Assembly: GCA_023254445.1 (NCBI GenBank)
Contig: JALRLN010000004.1
Coordinates: 1-31,820 of the forward strand
DNA: 31,820 nt
Source of the DNA: Candidatus Poseidoniaceae archaeon
GTDB lineage: Archaea > Thermoplasmatota > Poseidoniia > Poseidoniales > Poseidoniaceae
Direction of reading: 5' to 3'
Shown here one piece after another: positions 6,690 to 16,400 of the stretch (its first letter is position 1; every line of letters begins with the position of its first letter). Under the pieces are notes generated by a model, which ran no database searches, had not been told where the DNA came from, and was given only the letters and a program-made list of their open reading frames with translations. Both the position numbers and the translations under genes were made by a program.

Positions 6690-9320
6690 TCACGACGTCC
6701 AGCGAGCGGCCACCAACTTCAGCGATACGCGTACGTCATCCAACAGGGCACGGAAGGTGCCGCGAAGCAGATCGAGCCATCCGTCTGCGCCTGCAAGCCG
6801 TGCGCCGTTTAGAATGACAACAATCACCGACATTTCGTGGACGAGCACGCCAACCCACAACTGGTCGTACCACCCGTTGATGACAGCGAAGACCAGCACC
6901 ACCGTGATGCCAATCGAGAACATCAGGTTGAACGCCAGTGTTCGCTGTGCTGAACGGGCCATCTTGACGAGGGTGGAGACCATGCGCGGGTCGTCACCAG
7001 GGATCAACACGTCCGCCGCATCGAGGTTGACCTGCTCTCCAGTCCCCACTGCGACGCCAACGTCCGCCTTGGCGAGGGCCCCAGCGTCGTTGAAGCCATC
7101 CCCGACCATCATGGTGACATGTGTTTGTCCGCGCTCTTCCACGAACCGAACCTTCTGCTCCGGCGACAGGCCACCATGCGCCGCGCCGTTCGGCATGCCG
7201 ACTTTCAGGGCAAAGGCATCGACGGCCGACTGCAGGTCGCCAGACAGGATCTCTACGTTAACCCCCTGGCGGTAAAGGGCCTGCACGAGGCCGTCCGCAC
7301 CCTCGCGACCGTCGTCGTGGATGAAGGTCAGGAAGGCATGGGCCTCCTCACCCCGGCACAGCACGCTCACGCCATGGCCGGATGCGGTCGCTTGACGAAG
7401 GCCCTCGGCCAAGCGGTCGTCCAACACCACGCCGTCGGGCAACGCGTCGGGGCGGTGAAGCCCCACATCATCGCCCCTGTAGCGACCCACGACGCCCGCA
7501 TTGACGTCACGAAGGTTCGTCACGGCCGTGGGCGTCACGCCCTCGGCCGCGAGCAGGTCCTGCACGGCCAGAGCGTACGGGTGGGACGAACCTGCCTCAA
7601 GACCCCCAACGAGCCGGAGCACAGCATCGCGACGCTTGCCCTTGCCCAACACCACCTCGCCGACGGTCGGTCGGCCGCTGGTCAGGGTCCCGGTCTTGTC
7701 GAGGAGCACGTGGTCCACCTGAGCCATCCGCTCCATGGCATGGCCACCAGTGACAATCGCTCCAAGGTGAGCAGCACGGGCAAGCACGGCTGCGTGCGGC
7801 ACTGGCGCTGCGAGCAGCAAGGCGCACGGGCAGGCAACGACCCACAACAGAAGCATGAGTTTCCAATCGGAACGGTCCACAAACCACCAAATGGCGACGC
7901 TTCCAAAGAGCACGAGGGGGACCCAGATTGCGGTGAACCGCTCGATGGCCCCTTGCAGACGTGGTGGTTCCTCCCTGAACGTGTGCACGGCTTCAATCAA
8001 CCCTGCGAGGCGCGTGTCGTCACCGATCGCGGTCACCTCGACTTCGACTGGCCCTCGATGAAGCACCAACCCTGCGCTGAGTTCATCGCCAACGTCAACG
8101 TCAACGGGTACCGATTCGCCCGTGAGGGGCGCCGTGTCAAGGCTTCCACGCCCACTCACGATTCGTCCATCGGTTGGGATCAACTCTCCTGAGCGAATCT
8201 GAAGCCTGTCGCCCACACGAACCACATCGATGGGAACCTCTTCCCATTCCGAGGTGGGAGCTTCATGGTGCGTCAACAACGACGTGGAGGTGGAGGCTAA
8301 GGTAAGGCGGATGCCGTTTCCTATCCTCTTCGGCGGTGCCGTGGACCGCCGTGCCGTGCGTGGGAGCCGGTCAAGTCCGCCTTGCATCGCCTCCCTTGCT
8401 CGCACGAGGGCGTCGCCCTCGAGATGTTGCGTGAACGCCACAAGGATCACCACAATCAGGGCCTCTTCCCACATGCCCAAGATGGCGGCTCCGATGACGG
8501 CTAAGGACGTAAGCACTTGGAACCCAACTTGACGCTGGCGAAGCCCAGCGACGGCTTCCATCACCATTTCAGCCCCACCAGCAGCGACACCAAGCAAGGA
8601 CACCAACGCGACGAGCACGTGCCCTGCTCCTGCCGCCTCAAGCACGAGCACCACGGGCAAGAGCAGCGTGGCAACGGTGCCACCCACCAGTCGACGTTGG
8701 TCCGGCCGAAGGCGTTCAGACGATGTGACGCCAAACACGGCGGGGCGGCCAAGCACCTGGTTCAGTGCGGCATCTCGGTCGGCGACGAGGCCGGAGGGTG
8801 CCTCAGGAACGAGTTGCACCAGCACGCGGTCGTCGCGCGTGACTTCTGCATCCAACACCCCAGGTTGACGGCGAAGCAAACGATCCACTCGAGCGACGGG
8901 GATGCCATGCCGGGCCGCAAGTTCACGCGCAGAGACGCCTTTCAACACCTGATGCCCGACATCGGGCGCATGCCCAAGCGACCGAAGCACCCGAGCGACC
9001 TCGGCAACGGACCCGACTGAAAGGTCCACGTCGACTTTGACTTCACCGCTGGTGGGTGAAACGACCGTTGAGGAGACCTGCTCAAGGTGGCCGAGGGCCC
9101 TCGTCGCCTTTGATGCACAATCTGGGCAATCCATGCCCACCAGCGGCCATGAGACGCTGTGGGTGCCCGATGCGTCGAGCACAATTTCTGCATCGAGGAT
9201 GTCCATTGAAGGAGCAGATGCTTCGGGTGCAGCAGCGGACGCGTCGGCCTGTACGGGAGGAACATCGGGAGGAGTGGCGCCGCTGCCGATGGAGATGAAG
9301 ACCTCGTCGCCCTCACCCAT
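6690..9320 (-). CDS. Heavy-metal P1B-type ATPase (metal efflux pump)
   Basis: This 876-residue membrane pump moves a transition or heavy-metal cation across the membrane using ATP. Residues about 53-120 form a heavy-metal-associated domain with the GMDCPDC metal site (Cys65, Cys68). A second ferredoxin-like stretch (about 122-175) lacks the CxxC. Membrane helices begin near residue 215. Diagnostic P-type motifs follow: TGES actuator loop, CPC in the transport helix (near residue 497), DKTGT phosphorylation site (near 540), SSHPYA nucleotide-binding motif, and GDGFNDAGALA hinge (near 740). The last helix reads HEMS...NGAR. CPC plus an NGxR end resembles Zn/Cd/Pb exporters (ZntA/CadA), but those usually carry DxG where this one has HEM; His-Glu at that place is typical of P1B-4 (CoaT-like) pumps. 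Substrate is therefore uncertain. The start ATG gives an Ala/Pro-rich 50-residue leader. Confidence 0.93.
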   Translation of the reverse strand: MGEGDEVFISIGSGATPPDVPPVQADASAAAPEASAPSMDILDAEIVLDASGTHSVSWPLVGMDCPDCASKATRALGHLEQVSSTVVSPTSGEVKVDVDLSVGSVAEVARVLRSLGHAPDVGHQVLKGVSARELAARHGIPVARVDRLLRRQPGVLDAEVTRDDRVLVQLVPEAPSGLVADRDAALNQVLGRPAVFGVTSSERLRPDQRRLVGGTVATLLLPVVLVLEAAGAGHVLVALVSLLGVAAGGAEMVMEAVAGLRQRQVGFQVLTSLAVIGAAILGMWEEALIVVILVAFTQHLEGDALVRAREAMQGGLDRLPRTARRSTAPPKRIGNGIRLTLASTSTSLLTHHEAPTSEWEEVPIDVVRVGDRLQIRSGELIPTDGRIVSGRGSLDTAPLTGESVPVDVDVGDELSAGLVLHRGPVEVEVTAIGDDTRLAGLIEAVHTFREEPPRLQGAIERFTAIWVPLVLFGSVAIWWFVDRSDWKLMLLLWVVACPCALLLAAPVPHAAVLARAAHLGAIVTGGHAMERMAQVDHVLLDKTGTLTSGRPTVGEVVLGKGKRRDAVLRLVGGLEAGSSHPYALAVQDLLAAEGVTPTAVTNLRDVNAGVVGRYRGDDVGLHRPDALPDGVVLDDRLAEGLRQATASGHGVSVLCRGEEAHAFLTFIHDDGREGADGLVQALYRQGVNVEILSGDLQSAVDAFALKVGMPNGAAHGGLSPEQKVRFVEERGQTHVTMMVGDGFNDAGALAKADVGVAVGTGEQVNLDAADVLIPGDDPRMVSTLVKMARSAQRTLAFNLMFSIGITVVLVFAVINGWYDQLWVGVLVHEMSVIVVILNGARLAGADGWLDLLRGTFRALLDDVRVSLKLVAARWTS

Positions 9321-9381
9321 GGTGCTGGTTTCCCAGAGGGTCTCATCAATTCTCGCTCACGAACGGTTGGACACCAGCACC
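9321..9381. repeat. Inverted repeat in the divergent region between the ATPase and phosphatase genes
   Basis: GGTGCTGGT (9321-9329) and ACCAGCACC (9373-9381) are perfect 9-base inverted copies, 43 bases apart, in the 96-base region from which the metal ATPase and HAD phosphatase genes diverge. The left arm touches the ATPase start codon. It could be a regulator site, or chance. I saw no strong TATA box in the region. Confidence 0.3.
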
Positions 9382-9416
9382 GAAGGTCACAAGGAGGACG
9401 AAGGCGAGGTGGACCC

Positions 9417-10130
9417 ATGAGGTGGCTTCCCGATGCTTGGACGCCCAGGCTTGTGGCCGTGGACATCGACGGAACTTTGACCGACGAGAGGAAGCGGCTC
9501 GACCTCACGGCTGTCTCCGCGTTGCGTGACCTCGAAGATGCGGGCATTCCCGTCGTCCTTTGCACCGGGAACACCCGAGCGATCGCCTACGGCTTGAGGC
9601 GTTTTATCGGCTTGAGCGGTCCAATGGTCTGTGAAAACGGAGGCGTGGTGTGGTTTGGTGACGACGACCTCGTGTTGCGCGCTGACGGCACGGAAGCACG
9701 CGAAGCGTGCGATTGGCTTGCGTCCCGCATCAAGGGGCTTGACCCATTGGGCATCACCACCAACACGTGGCGGGAATCAGAATGGTGCCTCAAGACCGAA
9801 GAAGACCTTGAGGCCATCACCGAGGCGTTGCAGGCTTCCCCTTGGCCACACCTCGACGTGGTTCGCACAGGCTTCGCCATTCACATCATGGACCCTGCCT
9901 TGTCGAAAGGTGCGGGATTGGACGTCGTGTTGAAACGGATGGGTCTTGATGCCGACGACCTGTTGGTCGTAGGCGATGCCCCAAACGATCTCTCGATGTT
10001 CGCCTTGGCACGCTGGTCGGTGGCTGTCGGGGGGGCCTTCCCAGAGGTGATGGCCGCTGCCTCAGTTGTTTCACCGCACATGCATGGCGCGACCTTTCGC
10101 CCGCTGGTGGACGAAATTTTGGCACGTTGA
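9417..10130 (+). CDS. HAD-superfamily phosphatase, archaeal phosphoglycolate phosphatase type
   Basis: A 237-residue cytoplasmic phosphatase. Motif I is VDIDGTLTD, with nucleophile Asp16 and acid/base Asp18. Motif II is the CTGN turn with Thr50. Motif III includes the lysine in LSKGAG near residue 163, and motif IV is VGDAPNDLSMF near 184-195. GPMVCENGGVVW after motif II is typical of the Cof-like (type IIB cap) group to which archaeal phosphoglycolate phosphatases and sucrose-phosphate phosphatases belong. The length matches the archaeal phosphoglycolate phosphatase family (about 225-240 residues). The likely substrate is 2-phosphoglycolate or another small phosphate ester; family members are promiscuous. 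Purine-rich stretches AAGGAGG and GAGGTGG precede the ATG at 9417. The gene is divergent from the metal ATPase and is followed by tRNA-Leu after 49 bases. Confidence 0.85.
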   Translation: MRWLPDAWTPRLVAVDIDGTLTDERKRLDLTAVSALRDLEDAGIPVVLCTGNTRAIAYGLRRFIGLSGPMVCENGGVVWFGDDDLVLRADGTEAREACDWLASRIKGLDPLGITTNTWRESEWCLKTEEDLEAITEALQASPWPHLDVVRTGFAIHIMDPALSKGAGLDVVLKRMGLDADDLLVVGDAPNDLSMFALARWSVAVGGAFPEVMAAASVVSPHMHGATFRPLVDEILAR

Positions 10131-10179
10131 AGCCCGAGGGGTGACTTGATAACGCATCGGCGCCGCCCCCGGCTCGCAC

Positions 10180-10263
10180 GCGGGGATCGCCAAGCTTGGT
10201 CAACGGCGCTGCGTTCAGGTCGCAGTCCTCAACGGTTCGCAGGTTCGAATCCTGCTCCCCGCA
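10180..10263 (+). tRNA. tRNA-Leu (anticodon CAG)
   Basis: An 84-base class II tRNA. The acceptor stem GCGGGGA/TCCCCGC is perfect with discriminator A at 10263. The anticodon stem CTGCG/CGCAG is perfect, with loop TTCAGGT placing anticodon CAG at 10216-10218. There is a long variable region, and the T arm is GCAGG-TTCGAAT-CCTGC. CCA is not encoded (CTT follows). A TATA-like CTTGATAAC lies about 28-36 bases upstream. Confidence 0.95.
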
Positions 10264-10348
10264 CTTCTTCCGTTTCATTGTCGTTCTCGGCTGAAACTCT
10301 CCGCTTTCCTGCACGTTCTCCTCGCGGCTGCATCATACCATGAGGAGG

Positions 10349-10430
10349 TGCCGGGAGCAGGATTCGAACCTGCGAAGGCGTAGCCAGCGGATCTTGAGTC
10401 CGACCCCTTTGACCGCTCGGGAATCCCGGC
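10349..10430 (-). tRNA. tRNA-Leu (anticodon CAA)
   Basis: An 82-base class II tRNA on the minus strand. The acceptor stem GCCGGGA/TCCCGGC is perfect with discriminator A. The anticodon loop CTCAAGA gives anticodon CAA, reading UUG. The anticodon stem TCGGA/TCCGC has four pairs and a T-C mismatch at its outer end. The long variable arm CTGGCTACGCC and T arm GCAGG-TTCGAAT-CCTGC are as expected. CCA is not encoded. It lies 27 bases downstream of the giant surface-protein gene on the same strand and converges on tRNA-Leu(CAG). The 85 bases between the two tRNA genes show no gene. Confidence 0.93.
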
Positions 10431-10457
10431 CCGTTTCTGCGGTGGACGTCCCCGCTT

Positions 10458-13400
10458 TCATTCTTCCTCGACGGAAGGAGGGAGGGCGACCCGAGGTTTC
10501 GTGGACTCGGACGTCCGCTGTGCGTTCGCAAGCCAAAGGCTGAGCATCGCGAGCACCAAGGCGATCGCGCCAAGCCCAACCCATGCAGCCCCCTGCCCTT
10601 CGCGCGTTGAATCGGCCGCCGAAACGTCGGCCAGAGGGACGGGGACGTCCACGCCCCCGACATCAAGCGTCATCCGCAATCCGAGGTCCCCCTCGCGCCA
10701 CGCCTCCGCGCTCCAAACCAAACGCTGCCGTTCGCCTGGCTCGAGCCAGAGGGAGGATTCCTCCAGCAGGCGACCCTCGTCGTCCACCAACCGCACCACA
10801 ACGCCTCCAGGGAGAACGCCAGCGTTGGCCACCTCAAAGGACACATCGATCATGTCTCCCACCTGTGGACGATAGGGTGCAGCCACCAGGGAACTCAACG
10901 CCGGCTCGAAGGCAACCCAACGCATGGTGACGGGGAGGGGTTCACTCGCCGTCCCTTGACCGACGAGGCTTCTTCCGGAGGGGTCGGCCGCGGTAAACCA
11001 CAGTTGCCATGCATCGCCACGTCGCAGGTCGAACGCATCGCCGGGGGTCATGTTCAGCGAGGTCGCATGCCTCGTCGACGACCCTTCGATGGCGACCAAC
11101 TCGAGCGGTTGCGACCCACGTGCTCCGTCCATCACGCGTCCTTGCCGAAGCAGAACCCAATGTGCAACGACGCCGTTGGTGATGTGGGATTCGACGTCCG
11201 TGATGAGGACCTCAACCGGAACATCACTCAGCGCGTCGCTGTCCACTGAAAGGGAACGAAGACCGCCCATGTCAAGACGTGGTGCATGCTCATCGATGCT
11301 GACGTTCAAGTCCAACGAAAGGTTCCCGTGAGGCCAGCCCTCAACCCACACGCTCAACACGCCCGTGGTGCGAACCCAGACCGATGGGTCGAAGGGAATG
11401 CGAAGTTTAGGAGACCCATCGTCGGGGACATCGATGCTCCCGTCGGTCACCCGTGCCCCATCGGTCATCGACCAACCAAGCACCACCGAACCGGGCAGCC
11501 GTTGAGCGGGGTACAGGGTCCCCTCGTGAAGCAAGGTCAGTTCAATGTTCACCACATCGCCCCGGTCGACGTGAATCACCCCTGCCTCAAGCCCTCCTGC
11601 CGGTTCCGTCGTGTCAACCACCCGATCCAACGTGAGGGTCACGTGGGGGAGGGCCGTCCACCTGAGCGGCACGATTCGCCGGAGCCCAAGACCGAGATCT
11701 TGTCCTTCGTCACGAACCTGCAACGACGGCACGAACGAACTGCCCTCAAGCGATGCAACAAGGTCCCATCTGAGCCGGAACCCAACATCAACCTCCCAGG
11801 TGTTGGGTCCGACCTGCACCACGGTCACGTCTGGCGCCCCGTGGAAGCATCCGGCGTCGGCCGTTGTTTCGTTCGATCGCGGATGATGCACCACGACACA
11901 TGAGTCCGACCCTTGACCAAGCAACCCAACTTCGAGTGCGTCGAGGCTGGTGATGCCGTTTGCATCGATGAGATCGAACCCAAACTCATGCCACGTCCCC
12001 GGATAGAGCCGCCCATCCACCGCGTCAAGGCGGAGTCGTTCGGTCGGCACCGTGGTCGGGTACCGCGGTTCAAGGCGCACTTCGGCAAGGGGGACTCCTG
12101 TGGTGCTTCCACCCCCGACCAGTGGCTGGCCTGCGATGTCCTCCCCTTCCACGGCAAGTCGGATGCGGCCAAGCACTCCACCTTCCTCAATCACGTCCTC
12201 CGCGGCGATCAGAGGGAGGTCAAGCTCAACCTCGGTCCTGCCCTCTGCGAGTGGCACCTGTACAGCGACCCATTCGTCTGGGTCGCTCACTCCGTCCCGG
12301 TCGAGGTCGTCCCTCGCCTCAAGCCACGTCCACACCGTCATGGGCGACGCAAATCCAAGGTCATCCTCCGCCGACAACACAAGCGCCACATCACCGTCTG
12401 CAGGGGCAACGTGCCCGTCCGCAGGCTGCCGGCCTCCAGGGTCGAGGATTTCAATGGACAGAAGGCTTGGAGGTGATTCGTCGTGCAGCACGGTGATGTT
12501 GGGGACGTCGCCCCGCAACTCGCAGGACGACGACGGCGTGCTGATCGGGCCACACCGCTCGAGCTCGATGCCGATCTGAAGGGCCTGTCCACCTTGGACG
12601 GCGGTCGTGGAAGGGGACGTGAGCATCGCGGTGAACCACCCGTCGTCCTCAACGTTCACGTTTGTACGGTCGCTCCATCCACCGCCGTTCAGGTCCACGT
12701 TCAGGCTCACGTTACCTGCGGACGGATGACGCTGAGGGACGCCTTCCATTCTGAGTTGGCCCCTTACGGTGAGCGAGGTTCCTGGAGCGACTTCAAACGG
12801 CCACAACGTGGAGGTCCAATCGTCAAGACGGCGCCCACGGTCGTCCATGAGCTCAAGCACGGCCACTTCGACGTCGTTTTCGACGTCGTTGCCGGTGACC
12901 GACATGGCCCGCTTTGCAGGCCCTGTGGTGAAACCGGCTTGGTCCTGCGCCGTGGTCCACCACACAAGCTTGGACACGTCGTCGAACGACCATGTTGATG
13001 TCAGGTGCCATTCGATGCGGCATGACGTCCCGGAGCAGGACACCGTGGACGACGAGCCAAGGGTGGCAAGGCCAGCCCCGGCGTCCTGCCGAAACACGGG
13101 CGTTGCCTCGTCGAGCCGATCGACGTGAACGACACCGACGGCCGTCCCCACATCGGGACCGAAACTGAGCATTGCAGATTGGAGCAGTGGAACGGGCGCG
13201 GAAGCATCTCGTGGGTCCTCGCGACGGTGTTCGGTCACCACCGTCACCGTCTGACCGGGGGTCCACACCGACGTTGGCACGCTCACGACCTGTTCAAACA
13301 AACGGGATTGGCTGTCGAGGTGAAGCGCGACGTCCACGGCTCCACGTGTCGTTCGCACCCAGACTTCCAACGGGTGTACCGCAGATGGGAAGGCGCTTCG

Positions 13401-16400
13401 TCGGACCTCGATGGCGGCGTCCACCACCTCCAGCGGCACGGAAACCGATCGGGTCGACGCGGCGTGCAGGGCCAGCAGCGACGAAATCGCTTGAATCGTT
13501 CCTCCGGAAGGCGCCACGGTGATGCTGCACCGACGGGCCCCCGGCTGCGGAGGGTTGGCAACGGCTGAACACCGGGCAGCACCGTCCAGCATCACCTGCC
13601 CGTTTTGTTGCGGTGTCAGCGTTCGAGCACCAAGGTTGTCGTCCACCTCAAGGCTGACTTCAGCAAGGCCAACGTCAACCAGCACGCGGTATGGTACCGA
13701 GACCGCGCCCGAGGAGGGTGCTGCTTGAACCCACCAGGACACCTCAAGCGTGCTGGCGTCAAGCCCCGTTGTGTTCAACGTCCCCGACGAACCGTTCCAG
13801 AGTTGGCCTCCGTTGGAGGCGTTGGCCAAGGACACAAAGGTGGTTGAGGCGCCGAGATGGGGCCCATACCCCATGGCGCTCGCGTTGAGGAGGAGGTGAG
13901 GTTGGGCGTCGATGCCGACCCGGAGGTCTTCAGCGGAGACCAAGCAATCCACCTCCATGCGGACCTCCCGAAGGGCATCGCCGGGAGCAATCCGGACCGC
14001 GACGGACGGACGTAGGCGAACATCGCTCCATTCGACGTCGTACACACGTTCCGTGGTGCCGTTCCTGACAAGCGTCTCCACGCCTCCTGTGGTCTGCAAG
14101 GCCCCTCCCTGACCTTCGACGACGACGCGCGCAGCCCGGTGGGGGCACAAGGGCTGCTCGAGGAAGGGGAGGTCGTGGTAGGCCCCAATACCGAGCGTCA
14201 ACTGTCCGTCCTGCGTCACGACCACGGCCGGCGGAGGAATCGCCCCGAGGTGTTGAGCGTCGATGTGCACCACGTTTCCAACCGTCAGGCGTTCAAGGAT
14301 AGGCGTGGTCTGTTCGTCGGTGGTGGTCATGTTCACGCGGACACGCAACCACGGGTAGGCCTCGGTGTTCAACGTGACCTGAACGGGAAGGCTGAGGTTC
14401 TGCCATCCTTCGATGCTGGCCCCTGTGGCGTCGACCAGGTCGACGCGAAGCGTGGTTGACGGTGGGACGCTGGCGTGGCCGTCGAGGACGCCCCAAAGGT
14501 CTCCAACGGGCGCAGGAAGGAGGGGGGAACGCCACGTTCCCTGCTCGAGGAAACGGTCCACTTCCACACCTACGTCGTCGATGTACCAGCCGTCTTTTTC
14601 GATCCATGTGTCTGAGAAAAACAAGAAACGAGCCCGAAATTGCTGGCCTGAAAGGTTTGACACATCGAGGGAAGGGGCGTCGAAGGCCTGGCTCCGTGAC
14701 GGACAACCGCCCGGGTGAATCGACCCGTCAAACAGGCCTTCGGTGTGCAGTGGGGAGTAGGGATTCAAGGTTGACCGACCATGGTGAATGAGGGCATCGT
14801 ATGGAGGAAACCACCACGTCGCACCGTCGTCGGTCGAGAATTGCACAGCACCTCCATCCCAATCCGTTTCGGTGCACACCCAGGAGCGGAAGGTGAAGCG
14901 AGCGCTTGCGTTCTCAGGTAGGCTGTAGGTCGGCGTGATGAGGTAGCCAAGGCTTTCCGCATCGTAATCACCGTCCAGAACAATGCCAACGCCTGAGGTA
15001 CCGGAAGCCCACGAGGTGGGCCCTGACCCCGACGAGGTGTTCAGGCCACCAACGGTCCAGCCCGAGCCACGAACGTGCTCAATGGACCATCCGCGGGGCA
15101 CGAGTTGACCCGATTCAAAGGAGGCGTTCCACCACGACGGCCCATTGGCCCCAAGGGCGTTCGTCCATGTCCATTCGTTCGTGACGTTGCCCGTGCTGAG
15201 GTTGACCCCGTCGCCAACAACAGACGTGGTGGTAAAATTGCTTAGGCGACGTACGGATTGGTTGCTTTGACCCGGGAGTGAGGTGACCTGAAGGTCGTCG
15301 ATGGCCATCCCTTCCCACCCGTCGGCCACCCCTCCTCCATGGTTGACGTTCGCGTCCGTCAAGACACGAAACGCGAGGATGGCGCTCGACGCGTTGGTGG
15401 AGGTGAAGGTGGTCGGTGGCAGGCTGTAGGACACGTCAATCCAGCCGTTCGACACCTGGGAAATCCATGACCCCTGCCAAACGAGGCCGTTCCCTGGCAG
15501 GCCGGGGGCGGGGGAGAGCAAGGTCCAGTTGGAACCACCGTCCAAACTCAAGAGGGTGGTCATCCCGTCGTTCCAACCTCCCTCAACGTCCCAATTCGCC
15601 TTGAAACCCACCTCTGCAGGCGCACTGAGGTTGGAGAGATCAACGTCGATCATCAGCCATCCGTCTGCATCTGGCGCGTAATCGCCCGTCAGGTTGCCGT
15701 GAAACCATGCTCCACCGGGATCGCCTTGGTTTTGGATGCGTACGTCGTCGATGACCCACGCGGAACGGTTCCCTGTGGACGTTGTCGTGGCAAAACAAAA
15801 CCGAACCTGATACCACACCTCACCGCTGGAAAGCCGCCCGTCCAGCGAAAGCGATTCGGAGGTCCACGAGGCGGAATTTGAAGCCCAGCCGGCTGCAACC
15901 GCGTTCGGGTTTGGATCGAGTCCGTTGGCGAAGGTCGCGTTGTTTTGGTTCGGGTACCCGTTGCTCGGTGGCAAGACGCTCCACGTGATGCTCTGGCTTG
16001 AGCGCCATTCCATCCAACGAAGATCGCCCTCCAACAACGCCGCTGCATGGTCGAAGGACACCGTGTGGTTGCGGACCACGGCCGGGGCCCGAAGTTGGGG
16101 TGTGGCGTAACAACCCGACATGTTGGCCTCCAGCGGAGCCTGTGCGCCTCCAAGAAACAGGGTCCGGTTCCCGTCCACAGCAGCGCTGGGAAGCAGCGAC
16201 GAGACAGCGGACGAGGTCAGGTTCTGCGAGGACCACACGCGGTCGTGGGTGCCCCCAGCAAGCCAACCGGTCGGCATGAGGACGGGGGATTCGAAATCCT
16301 CGATGTCCTCATCCGCACCTGGCGAAGCAAGGCTAAGGCGCCCACCACGCAACAAACCGTTGGTTCCCTCGTGCAGGCCGGAGGAGAACCCGTTCCCGAC

